Source of the DNA: Blakeslea trispora | Taxonomy: Eukaryota > Mucoromycota > Mucoromycetes > Mucorales > Choanephoraceae | Assembly (NCBI GenBank): GCA_025331445.1 | Contig: JAIWNE010000147.1 | Coordinates: 1-64,000 of the forward strand | Direction of reading: 5' to 3' | DNA: 64,000 nucleotides | In this document: piece after piece, positions 46,001 to 55,400 of the stretch | Numbering within the stretch: position 1 is the first letter of the stretch | Layout of the letters: each line of letters begins with the position of its first letter | Translations under genes and position numbers: made by a program | The notes under the pieces: model-generated | The model's input: only the letters and a program-made list of their open reading frames with translations | Told to the model about the DNA's origin: nothing | Databases searched by the model: none

Positions 46001-46946
46001 TCAGTTTTTTGAGTTGATTCCAGTGCTCTTGTGGAGATCTTTTCCCGTATGGAAAATTTTTTTCTGCATAAGCTTGAATACCATCGTTGATTTTGCGTAC
46101 ATATGAAGGTATGTTGGCTAGGAATGGATTGGCCCTCCAAAGACCTTTACCCTGTCTGGGAGCTGCTATTTCATATTCTGCGGACAACATTGCATGATCA
46201 GACCAACGACTGTTCAGGAATATAGAGTGTGCTTTGCTGTAATTGTTCCTAATTGAATTGCTGATGAACAAGTAATCTATACAGGAGCGCGTCCCATTAG
46301 TAGCTTTGACAGTTGGCATAAATAACTCTGAAGAAGAAGTATCGTTTATGCAGTCGTGCAAGTGGACTCCAAGAAATCGTATGAGTTCATTCGGCAAAGT
46401 ACCTCTTCTTGTATGATGGTCACTATGACTGTCGAGGCAGAAATTGAAATCACCTGCCAATATCATATTATCCACTAGGTTCGGATGCGATTCATGCATA
46501 CTATAAATCATATTAATCAGGTCTTCATAGAACAAGTTTCGTTGATTTTCTGCATTCGATGCAGGTGCATAGATGTTAAGTAAATATAGCGGTTGGAAGG
46601 ATGGTTCCTCAGGCATTGTTAGCATAGCAAGGATATACCTTTCATCTTCCGCCTGTTTTAAACATTCAATATTAAGACTTTTATTGAAGTTGACGATACC
46701 ACAGAAGTGGTTCCAAATAGTTTGTTTGCTTTGTAATTGTAGATTTAGGTTATCAATAATGCGAGATTGATTTAGTCTTGAGATGTTTGTTTCTTGAAAT
46801 AAAAGAATACTGTATTTAAGAGATCGAAGGAAGCGTGTCATTTGAGATGTAAGAGTCTGGTTATATTGTTTGTATATAGTACGACAATTAAAAGAACCTA
46901 TCTTGAGAAAACAGGTTCTTTCGTTGTGGACATAGGATTCACTCAT
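43050..46946 (-). CDS. LINE-2 ORF2: APE endonuclease and reverse transcriptase, intact
   Basis: This 1298-residue enzyme makes the target nick and copies LINE RNA into DNA at that nick. Residues about 14-255 form an APE-type endonuclease (LKIGSFNCRTIY, LLFQETNISR, MILAGDFNFCLD, CIDYLFIS, SRWSDHAMLS). Residues about 500-800 form the reverse transcriptase: SSPGRDGLPYEILRLL, LINADCKVFTRLLNSR, GFMHGRFIGDHG, GLRQGDSISPILFN, and the catalytic AYADDVLVFL near residue 728. A C-terminal zinc motif (CTVCHQVESYEHMLFTC) follows. All catalytic motifs are present with no stop or frameshift. The ATG at 46946 lies two bases after the ORF1 TAA (TAATTATG), so translation by reinitiation after ORF1 is plausible. 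It resembles LINE-1 ORF2 but is clearly a separate family. Confidence 0.93.
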   Translation of the reverse strand: MSESYVHNERTCFLKIGSFNCRTIYKQYNQTLTSQMTRFLRSLKYSILLFQETNISRLNQSRIIDNLNLQLQSKQTIWNHFCGIVNFNKSLNIECLKQAEDERYILAMLTMPEEPSFQPLYLLNIYAPASNAENQRNLFYEDLINMIYSMHESHPNLVDNMILAGDFNFCLDSHSDHHTRRGTLPNELIRFLGVHLHDCINDTSSSELFMPTVKATNGTRSCIDYLFISNSIRNNYSKAHSIFLNSRWSDHAMLSAEYEIAAPRQGKGLWRANPFLANIPSYVRKINDGIQAYAEKNFPYGKRSPQEHWNQLKKLMAKLTKNYCQFRNCWRKNRLKQLQQTRNTLYREYFSTELLEPSVEPIEKEIGSLQTEIAQIAILKAGKRWLENNEKSAGYLKRTATSRQKKRHAKMFFHPTTGTECNDPASMTDAASAYYESLFRAEPVSSDSINTLLSAISSRISQEEADDLLADITFSDISEGAKRSPKQSSPGRDGLPYEILRLLIEHPARHDLCTVVYNDALNGIIPLSWLDTCVVLLPKSGNLSDLANWRPITLINADCKVFTRLLNSRVSDVAGSLISPSQVGFMHGRFIGDHGLALRLVMEDAHQDRNAAFGIMLDQHKAYDRIHPEYLRKVLQQFGFPSNFIHIIHRLLYSANMVINVNGHLSRTIHPQRGLRQGDSISPILFNLVLEPLLMSIIQCNGLPGYTLASRPSNATLAMAAPTAIKFLAYADDVLVFLNTVDEFQTLQHKLECYNIASNSLINYHKSVAFPLSGAPNGYPEMRQVVMEQRLNWFDSRSPKYLKYLGYPIWFSTVQREIFIDETLYKVKKCTQMHLQRNLSVYARATIANTLILSTMWHFLRVTNLPNSFFAKVNSIVVQFISHGFFPKISRRICLLPKTKGGLALLDPVVQQQVLQRRYATVLLTENQSCSIPSWLFSYIIYVLQTTCNTPCFQLPLFLPKARSNKICLGSHPLASVLKAIDGFTRSPELKMKITASDCLALPIVAVCSHIDSSSLKLSSTTQATFVRAFFTMDSELHYLRFRRREECAHPNVLLKLKRAVATSQISFESFFVELMLSPSSETTAMSVMPGMEGFIHNGIPVENLSRKQFRRMLAPRDIFDDHQHLRPHILSANWKAFFQTPMLAPVRNLWFRLIHGKLSNRQYLFSIMPNAITDDNCTVCHQVESYEHMLFTCTRKVNVWSQSFARYLCNPLDIHQLAQSMVTLNLARYVIKSPDRVNIYDVMGAIMYGIWNAHWKLHFEGTDFDPRIIRSHIHKQIMKSFAYLVPSTSPLYQQASV

Positions 46947-46948
46947 AA

Positions 46949-49077
46949 TTATAAACTATAACGGCTAGGCGGCTTAATATGTCTGCCCGACCTAGTGAGC
47001 ATTCCTTGCTCTTTAACTACCTCTCTATTTGGTGTAGCTGGAGTTGCATTATCAATTACCATGTTATTATTCTTCTCCTGAACCTGATTTTCATTGATAG
47101 ATACTTCCATGTCATGATCTTTCTCTTGAATGTGATCTTCATTGACAGATACAGTCAGACCTCGATTTAGTCATGCGGTGGGTGGAGGCAAATCCTATGA
47201 CAAAATCAAATTATGACAAAATAAAATGATGTGACTGTATAAATTTTAGCAGTCACATAGTGTTCCTGAATCATAAATGCACAATTGGTTTAATAGTAAT
47301 ATTGTCATTGCTCATTTGAGTACAAATTCGATAAACTCGTCTTTCACTTTAAAACAATGAGTTTTCTTGTTGTTCCTAACACTCAATTTCTGAACTGACA
47401 TCTCAGACAGGTCTTCAAATTTTTTTTGTAACTTTACTAATAGCGCTTTGACTAGACAAGCAGTCCATGTTGAATGGGCGCTTTACCCAACAACACATCT
47501 ACTCTTGAGTCTTTTTGGGTCCACAAGCGGCCATAAAACGAATTTTCAAGCGCTGTTTCTGATTAAACTTATCATGCTTATTCTTTTCAGGCGTTTGCTA
47601 AGCATTGACAAGAACAAGAGGTGAAGCGTTTGATATGTTGTGCATAGCCACATAAATTTTTTAAGTTTGTTAGATTAGACAAAAAAGTAAGACCAGAGAA
47701 GGAATGTCTTACAGTAAAAAGTATAATCACAGATTTTTTCTCAAAAAAAATCCGATTTTTCACTATTCTTCTGAACTTAAAATATAGAATATCCAATAAT
47801 ATTTTTTTTAAAGTTAAAATTCTGTCATACGGTTTCTGTAAATTTTATGACTATGACAAAATCAAAATTCAGTCATATTTACATACTACCGAGAGTTGGT
47901 GGAGCCAAATCGTATGACAAAATCGAGGTTATGACAAAATCAAGTATGACAAAATCGAGGTCTGACTGTATGTCCATATCAAATTGTTCAAGATTATCTG
48001 TCGAGGGTGAGTTTGATAACTCCAATGAATTGCAAGGTAAATCTACAGAAGACTGTTCAGCCTCAGATACCTCTGGTGACTCTTCCATGGAGATGTCCTT
48101 TGGAAGATCAATGGCAGTTTGTTCCTTCTCAGTATTCATGTCAGAGGAGGTCAGCGAAGGTGGCAAAAAAGTGCCCAAAGTCAAGGTACGACTGGGAGTA
48201 GGGCTTTCATTTCGAGAGCGCTTCTTGTTCTTGTTCCAGGAAGCTTCTGGACATTTAGCGCGCAAGTGTTCGTAGCTCCCACACAAATAGCAGGCCTTAC
48301 GACTGGGCTTCAATTTTGGACAGCTGGCTTTCAAGTAATTGTCTGCATGACAATAAGCACAAACTGGTTTCATGTTTTTCAAGCTTAAACAAATCGAATG
48401 GTCTTTGATCCACGAGGGAATCTGAGAAGACAAAGGCAAGAAAGTCTTATTTTTATCTCTGTTCGAAGTGACAAAGCCTCGACCATTGAACCAATGGCCG
48501 TCTTCGATGTAGCGCAGTCCTATCTCAAGTATATCACCATACTGTGACAGAAGTGTAATGAGTTTAGGCTTCAGGCATTCCTCCTGCTCATGAGGAATTG
48601 AAGAGATACCAATTCGCACAATATCTGCGTTTGCATTCAGAGTTTTACGAACTTGAGAGTTTCGCCTTGAATCATGAAAGGCTTCGATAAAGCTTGCACC
48701 CTTGCAGCTTCAGAGGCAAAGTTGATCTCAACAAGACGTTGACGACCTATTTTACGTTCTCGTAGACCGATACCATTCGGGAATTGATCACGAAGAATAC
48801 TGTTCAGACTTTTCTCTTGGAAGTTCATTCCACTCAATGTAGTCAAGTCAATTGTAACTGAGAAGCTATCTTTCGCCTCGACGAAAATAGTATCACTTTG
48901 GGTTGTTCCAACATCAAAAGTCGATCTTTGGAAAGATCGCAATCGCTGAGCCCAAGTAGCGACTTGGAAGGGTTGGTTGTTGGGGTTATGTTGTGAGGAA
49001 TGCCTACCGATCCCATCAGGATGGTCAGCAATTCCACTGTAATTTTTTTGGTTCTGATTTTTGTCGGGAAGAGCCAT
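46949..49077 (-). pseudogene. LINE-2 ORF1: CCHC zinc-knuckle RNA-binding protein, broken by a MITE
   Basis: The frame from 49077 (MALPDKNQNQKN) runs to a TGA at 48637. A one-base frameshift there leads into the second block (from about VRIGISSIPHEQEE), which has two zinc knuckles, CAYCHADNYLKASCPK and CYLCGSYEHLRAKCPE (near 48270-48370), as in LINE nucleic-acid-binding ORF1 proteins. At FDMDI the pogo-like MITE (47152-47968) interrupts the gene. Beyond it the frame resumes (SVNEDHIQEKDHDMEVS ...) and ends with SGRHIKPPSRYSL and TAA at 46949. Removing the MITE and one TA restores a continuous frame, which shows the MITE is the later event. The start codon spans the insertion junction: its AT comes from target DNA and its G from the LINE. 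Confidence 0.85.
47152..47968. mobile_element. Pogo-like MITE with TIRs and TA TSD
   Basis: CAGTCAGACCTCGATTTAGT at the left end is inverted at the right end (47946-47968), matching 22 of 23 bases. TA flanks both sides (47150-47151 and 47969-47970). The termini resemble pogo/Tigger-type fungal TIRs. The motif TATGACAAAATC recurs at least five times near the ends as a subterminal repeat. No transposase is encoded in the 817 bp, so it is non-autonomous. Confidence 0.85.
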
Positions 49078-49149
49078 AATCTGTCAAAATATATTCTAAG
49101 CTGTATAATTGTTATGTAAGCTTTCCGGTGTGCGACAGATGTCCGGCTC

Positions 49150-50962
49150 CACTACACCTAGTTGGTCGTCCATTGCATTAAATTTTTGCAATGGACAAGC
49201 TGTCTTTGTACAACGCCAAGTTGTCCTTTGCAATGAAATGGTCGCACAGTCCTATTGCTGCAATGGACGAGTGCAATGGACGAGCAATCCAAATGCGTTT
49301 ATTGGACGAGCATAATGGACACCTTGTTCATTTGCATTAATTTTGTAACAAACATCTTGTCCATTGCATTGGTTGTAGCTTCGCGATTGGTTTATTTCTT
49401 AAAATCATTTTCTTCAATTGGTCATTTATGATCTTTTTACATCAATTCACTTTGTTTGATTGGCTCTAAATTTGACATTTTATTTAGATGTACGTTTATC
49501 ATTGGATGAAATAGACTTCTTTACACAAATATACTTCTTTACGATTGGACTATATTAGATAGATATACAGGATTAGAGGCTTAAAAAAGTGACTTTTTTT
49601 TATTGAAAAAACTTTTTTCTGCTAAAAATAATAGCTATATTATGGGTCAAATAATTAGGGAAAATGACAGGCAACGATTACAGAGATAGGTAAAATATTT
49701 GGCAGGAAAAGATGGCAGGGGAGGTTAAAACACTGGCAAAATCGAGCTGAAATATTGCCACTAGTACAGGTAAAAACCATAGAAACAACTGAAGAGAGAC
49801 AACGATAACGGGATAGAATCCAAGGGCTATAAACAGACAGAAATAGTGGAGGAACAGAGTAAACAAAGAGTTCACATACGAGTGCTAAAGTAATAAAGCG
49901 ATTAATGAAACTGAAAGAAAAACGAAAGTGATGAGTAACTTACATTAAATCAATAAAGAATACTATGAGAATAAGAGCATACAGCCAAATCAAAACGAAG
50001 TCTTCTTTAAAAGGATGTATAAACAAACTAAGAGTTTTTTAAATTCTTTAAGTGTTCATTTAACAACTTACAGTTCAAAAGAAGAGACTGATGCTTGAGA
50101 CTTATGAGAAAGGCCACATAGAGTATCTAAGAGATAATTGTCAGGACAGTTGTTGGACTATGTATTACTTGTTATTTACCTTTAAACCATTTCATCCAAG
50201 AATAAAAAAAAGAGAGGCAGAGAGACTCAGGTCAAGGGGCTTTTATAACACAAAAAGATTAGTCTATAAGACAACAACATGTTTGCAAGTCATTACCTCA
50301 AGCAGTTAGATACAATACAAATGAATCCACTGAAACCATATCTTAGCTAAAGAAGTTTTGTTAGCCTTTACTCAATCAAATAAGTACCAACTTACTTGTT
50401 ATTTTTAAAAAAATTAAAAAGAAAAGAAGCTAAAATGTATTTTATTTTTGAAATCTTTTTTTTTCTTGAAATCTTTTTTAAAATCTTTTTTTTTGAGATC
50501 TTTTTTTTTAAGATCTTTTTTTTTAAGATCTTTTTTTTTTAAGATAGATTTTTTATTGGGTTAAAAGAAGAGTACTTGAATTTCGGACATTTTTCTTAAA
50601 AATTTGACTTTTATAATACCTCTGATGCAGCACAGACAAAAAAATTTAAAGTCCTCAGCCAAAAAATAAAAAATAGCCGGGAAAATCAGACAGAAAATAA
50701 ATCACTGCCAAAAAATTTCAAAGAAGCGGAATTCTTTAGGCACTAAACACATGCTCAAAAAGATAAATGGGTATAATTTGATGAAAACGCAACTAATTTT
50801 AACTCTGAAAGAAGTTTTCAATACCTGAACCAATCCTCACCATTTTCAGCTAAAAACATAGCAAGTTTTATAAACAAAATCGAAAGTTGTAAATTTGAAT
50901 ATATTGGACATCTTGTCCATTGCACTTGTCCAGTGTACATTGGACAACCATTAGGTGTAGTG
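49150..50962. mobile_element. Non-autonomous CACTA element with CTC TSD and subterminal repeats
   Basis: The left end begins CACTACACCTAGTTGGTCG and the right end, inverted, begins CACTACACCTAATGGTTGTC. The three bases CTC flank both sides (49147-49149 and 50963-50965); CACTA ends and a 3-bp target duplication define this superfamily. Inside the ends the motif GCAATGGAC(A/G)AG occurs repeatedly in both orientations (49168, 49188, 49260, 49272, 49301, 49356, 50912), as expected of transposase-binding subterminal repeats. The 1813-bp interior has no transposase and only chance frames, so it would depend on an autonomous partner. It differs in sequence from the Tnp2 gene region at 60-64 kb. Confidence 0.85.
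50445..50550. repeat. Tandem AAGATC plus T-run repeat inside the CACTA element
   Basis: Six to seven copies of GAAATC or AAGATC followed by eight or more T occur in a row. The repeat lies in the interior of the CACTA element and has no coding role. Confidence 0.7.
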
Positions 50963-50965
50963 CTC

Positions 50966-51207
50966 GGAATGGCTGCCAATGATTTTAAATCTTTCATACT
51001 ACGTATTAAAATGTCAGGCCCATTCAAGTTGACAGTGTAGAAGAAGACGAGAAGAAAGAAGATCAAGAACAAGACGAACAGAAGCAACCTGAAGTAGATA
51101 TGTCTGAAGTACCATTGGAAGTAGAAATACGACTTAGGAAAGAAGCCAAACGAAAAAGGAAATTCAAACCCATTACGTCAAGCAAAAGAAGAAAAGGTCA
51201 TTCCTAA
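50966..51207 (+). other. Unrecognised ORF remnant cut by the CACTA element
   Basis: Right of the CACTA element one frame reads GMAANDFKSFILRIKMSGPFKL. A shifted frame continues with a very acidic, then very basic tail (EEDEKKEDQEQDEQKQPE ... RLRKEAKRKRKFKP) to a TAA at about 51207. The charged tail looks like the C-terminus of a nuclear protein. The upstream part would lie left of the CACTA insertion, but the roughly 50 bp there before LINE-2 show nothing recognisable. Host or transposon origin is undecided. Confidence 0.3.
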
Positions 51208-51402
51208 ATTGGCTATGCTCTTTAGAAATGCACTGCTTTTGATCCAGTATTATATCATAGCTTATATCCCTTAATTTATACATATTTAGTATAGAACATA
51301 TCAATTAGCATTAGTACAAATATTCCAACCTGATTTATGAATAAAACATCATCATCTTTTAACTGTCCAAATTCTATTGTATTGTTAAGCTAGATTAACC
51401 AC
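51208..51402. other. AT-rich spacer
   Basis: AT-rich DNA with no gene or repeat seen. Confidence 0.4.
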
Positions 51403-51618
51403 CACTACAGAAAAAAAAACATGAATTACACGCAGGAATAGGGCATATCCTGCGTATAACTCATAAATTTAACTAATGTTCAAAATAGCATGTATAGCTT
51501 ACCTCATGAGTTATAGGCCTTAACCTGGGTATAACTCATGTTTTTTTAAGCAGGCAAATTTATTAGTTATAGCCTGTATGTACCATATAACTCATGTTTT
51601 CTTTCATTAGTTACAGTG
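51403..51618. repeat. Candidate short MITE with CACTA-like ends
   Basis: The 216-bp segment begins CACTACAGAAAAAAAAACATG and ends with the inverse of CACTGTAACTAATG...AACATGAGTTATA. The motif CATGAGTTATA, or its complement TATAACTCATG, occurs about six times within it, so it can fold on itself. The flanking triplets CAC and CAA do not form a perfect duplication. Non-autonomous origin is likely; the superfamily is uncertain. Confidence 0.5.
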
Positions 51619-51802
51619 CAATCCTTTTATCTTATTTGCTCTTTTGATCGAAGTATGCTTCATGTCATTGGCTTAAAGAGGCCTTCTGTATTTCTTTCGG
51701 TCTTTAGACTGTTAAACTCCCATAGGCTCTCCCACGTTACATTTTTACACAAACATTTCAAATACACTCCTTTGCTATTTGACCTTGGTTTAAAGATGTA
51801 TG

Positions 51803-52209
51803 TGTTATAGGCCAAGAAATCACAATGATAGAAATCAGAGAATTAATCAGACTAAAGATAATGTTTTATTTACTTCAAAATTGATGTGCTATTTATACTT
51901 TTCATGAAGATGATATTTCAACTGAGATTGTAAAACTTTTCTAGAGGCTTGTAGATGATTATGATAACAACGAATCGGATGAGAGATGAATGATGACAGT
52001 TTTGTAAAGAAGAATTACTAAAATAGAATGATTGGCCATCTGTACCTTAAACCCAGTAACTGGTAAATTATTGGCAAGATGTCAGTCCTGACCTTGAATG
52101 AAGGTTTATCCGAATTGAATGTCAAATGAAACAAGCTGAAGTCGAATTAGAGAATGGTTGTAGATTCATAAGTGGTTAAATAATTGATCCGTACTGTATG
52201 AATACAACA
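51803..52209 (-). repeat. 3' LTR of the gypsy element
   Basis: This copy matches 57640-58046 base for base as far as I can compare. On the minus strand it follows the polypurine tract at 52210-52222 and supplies the 3' end of the element's RNA. Confidence 0.95.
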
Positions 52210-52222
52210 TAGCCCCCTTCCA
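52210..52222 (-). promoter_or_regulatory. Polypurine tract of the gypsy element
   Basis: On the minus strand CTGGAAGGGGGCTA sits directly before the 3' LTR. This is the expected place and composition for the primer of plus-strand DNA synthesis. Confidence 0.7.
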
Positions 52223-52436
52223 GACGAAAGCGTGATTGCTTTGACTGATAATGTAAACTTCATTTGTTCTAAAGATTCATGTAGCCCAAAAGTTCAATGT
52301 AGTTGTTTGAAAGTAAACATCATGATTTATGCGTTAATGCATATCTGTCAGTTGTAAGATACTCCGATAAAAACCTAATCAAAACCCAGTGGGAAAAGGT
52401 GTATAGGAAAAGGAATGTATCCGTTTGACTCAATTC

Positions 52437-55400
52437 TTATTGTGTAGAAGCCTTAGTGCTTTTCTTGTTACGAGTAGAGATTTTTCGTGTATTGACTGAT
52501 TTTGGTAAAGTCTTACGATTATTGGATGAAGCTTTCTCAGCGTTACGACGTCCCCAATACAATTCAATGTGTTTGGTTGAGTCGAAGTGCTCAATAGGTT
52601 CCCAGGTATCTTCACTAGGATTGTCATAGCCTTTCCATCTTACTCTGTACTCATAATTACCATGTTTACCTCTATGATCGATGACGGCTTGTACTTCGTA
52701 GTGATCTTCCTTGAGCTGATCAAGATTGTCAGGTGTAATGTTTGCAGCTTGCTTGTATACAATATGTGATGTGGGAACATCTCTAGACAGAAGTGTGCCA
52801 GTTTTGTCTTTCAATATATAGCTACCATTTTTAGTGATACCATGAATGTAGAATGGTCCTTCGTAGCGTTGATCAGTCTTACGTGCTCTATTTACGTTTT
52901 TGATCATGACTTTACTTCCGATAGGATACTGATGCTCAACGATCTTATGTGTCTTGTGGAATCTTTCATGATCACGTTTTTGTGTTTCTTTGATTCGCTC
53001 AGACAATGCTGGTATCAAGACGTCTTGTACGAATTTGTACTTTTCATCAATAGTCTTATTTTCAGCTTTCTCCATCTTAAGTGTAGGTTGAACTTTAGTG
53101 TAATCCTGAAACTCATTTGGTTGTCTGTTGAATAATACTGCGTATGGTCTGGATTTGTGCAGACGTGCATATCTAACATTGAGACAATATTGAGCGTAGT
53201 TGAGGTATGAACACCAAGACTCACCTTTTCCGCGCAACATCTTGACGATGGTTCTTTTAGCAAGTCCCACGTAAGCTTCGTTGACAGAATTACCCATTGG
53301 AGAGTAAGGTAGGGATACCCTCTTGTCAATGCCACTCATTTCCATCAGTTGGTTAACAACATCATTCACAAACTCGGCACCATTGTCGCTGTTGATGACT
53401 TTGGGGAATCCAAACAAAGAGAATACACTGAGTAATTCTTTTGCTATAGTCGTACTGTGCTTATCCGGTAAGGCTCTTAGGATAGTGAACCGTGAATAAT
53501 AGTCTACGAGTACTAGCATGAAGTTGTTTCCTTGATCTGATGTAACATCGAAAGAACCGAGATCCATGCACCAATGGTCTAGAGGTTGATCGGGCAGAAC
53601 TGATTTAGGTGGGTGATATCCTACTTTGGCGATGTTGAATTTGTTGCATTCGAGACAGTCAGCTAGTATGCGTTCGATATCTTTTCGCATGTTTGTCCAA
53701 TGTATTCCATCATGATGTAATTGGTCCTCAATACTCTGTAGCCCGTAATGACCTAATAAATGAGCTTTCAATATGAGTGTATCACGCTCGTGAAGTGGTG
53801 GTGTCATGTACTCAGCAAACTTCAAGGCCCTCACAGTCATATCGAGGTCTGAACGTCTTGTTTGTGATGATGAAGAGTGATTGAGATTCACTTTGCTGTC
53901 CGTTAGTAACTTTCCAGAGGCACTGTTACTGTCGTCAGACGAGAAAGTTTTGGAAGAAGAAGAAGAGTTGGAATATGTGGAGGAAATAATTCGTTCTTTA
54001 TTTGCCTCAAATATTTTCGTAGGGCGTGACTTGTCAAATCGATTAAGGTGCACCTTTGACGTTTTAAATCTAGCCAGCTCTTTTTCTGAATTTCTCTTGC
54101 GTTTCTTTTTAATTATCGAGCCATCACTGGTAACATCAGCACAACTACCCCCCTCCAGAAGTAATGGTACTTCGTTATCTGAATAGAGTCGAGAAAGAGC
54201 GTCTGGTATTATGTTACTGATACCTGGAAGATATACGCATGTAAACGTGTATGAGAAGATAGTTTCCCACCAGCCAATCATAAGTGCGTTCGGCGTTTGT
54301 TGAGTGTTTAGATAGATTAAACTCTTGTGGTCCGTGTGAAGAGTAAACGGAATGAGATACAGCCATTTGTGGAACTTTGTGAAAGTATATACCACAGCCA
54401 GTAATTCACGTTTAGTAGTGCTATAGTTGCGTTCAGAAGGCGATAATTTCCGGGATACCATAGCAACATAATGAACAGTGTTATTGATTACTTGATAAAG
54501 TATTCCAGCGATACCAGTAGCACTAGCGTCAGTCGCAACGTGAAATCTGTGAGAGAGATCAGGAGCCGAGATAACGGGTGCGTTGGCCAATGCATGTTGC
54601 AAGTCCTTGAAGGCTTTTGTATGCTGATCCGTCCAAACATCCTTTAATTGCTTGTAACTGCGTAAAGCATCTAGAGTAGACGAAAGCTTAGAGTAGAATG
54701 GAATGGAAGACCGAAAGAAAGACATAAAACCGAGATAGTTAGCAAGTTGTCGTCCAGTATTGGGGATAGGCCAAGTATGAGCGTTGGCTACCTTTCGAGG
54801 ATCAGGAATGAGTTTTCCGTTAATGAGAGACCAGCCCAAGATGTTGACACTCTTTTGTGCAAAGACTATCTTTTCAGAGTTCAAGACGAGGTTTGCTTGT
54901 GTTAATCTGCTAATTACTTCTACTACGCAATCAGTATGGTAGGATAAGGGTGGAAATGTAAAGATTATAATATCATCGACGTATACATTAACATACGGGA
55001 GATCTTCAAATAGGTTTGTCAAGCATCGTTGTACGACAGATCCGACATGAGTAATTCCAAAGCATGCTTTCAAGTGAATGTACTGTATTCCTGTGAAAGG
55101 ATTAGTAATAGCAAGTTTTTCACGATCAGGTTCATGAATAGGAAACGATGTGAAGCAAGCATGGATGTCTAAAATAGTATGAATAGGTGCACTACCAATA
55201 CTCTGATGAATGGATGAGATTAATGGCAACTGTTGTCTATCAGTAACGAGGAGTTGTTGATTTAACAGACGGACATCACAAACGATTCTAGGTTTATCAA
55301 ACGAGTAGTTACCCTGTGAATCTTTCTTCTTGACTACTAGTAAGGGACTGTTATAGCCTGTATGGGAAGGTGCTTTCTTAATGACCCCTTCAGATAACCA

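Larger units (their letters stand above)
42970..49075 (-). mobile_element. LINE-2: APE-type LINE with 19-bp TSD
   Basis: The 19 bases ATAATCTGTCAAAATATAT occur at 42951-42969 and 49076-49094, directly flanking the element. The 3' end shows a T-run (poly(A) on the minus strand) near 42973-42981. The element is about 6.1 kb, or 5.3 kb without the MITE inside. ORF2 is intact; ORF1 is broken by a pogo-like MITE and a frameshift. The 5' boundary falls inside the ORF1 start codon, so the copy is 5'-truncated or begins almost at ORF1. Confidence 0.9.
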
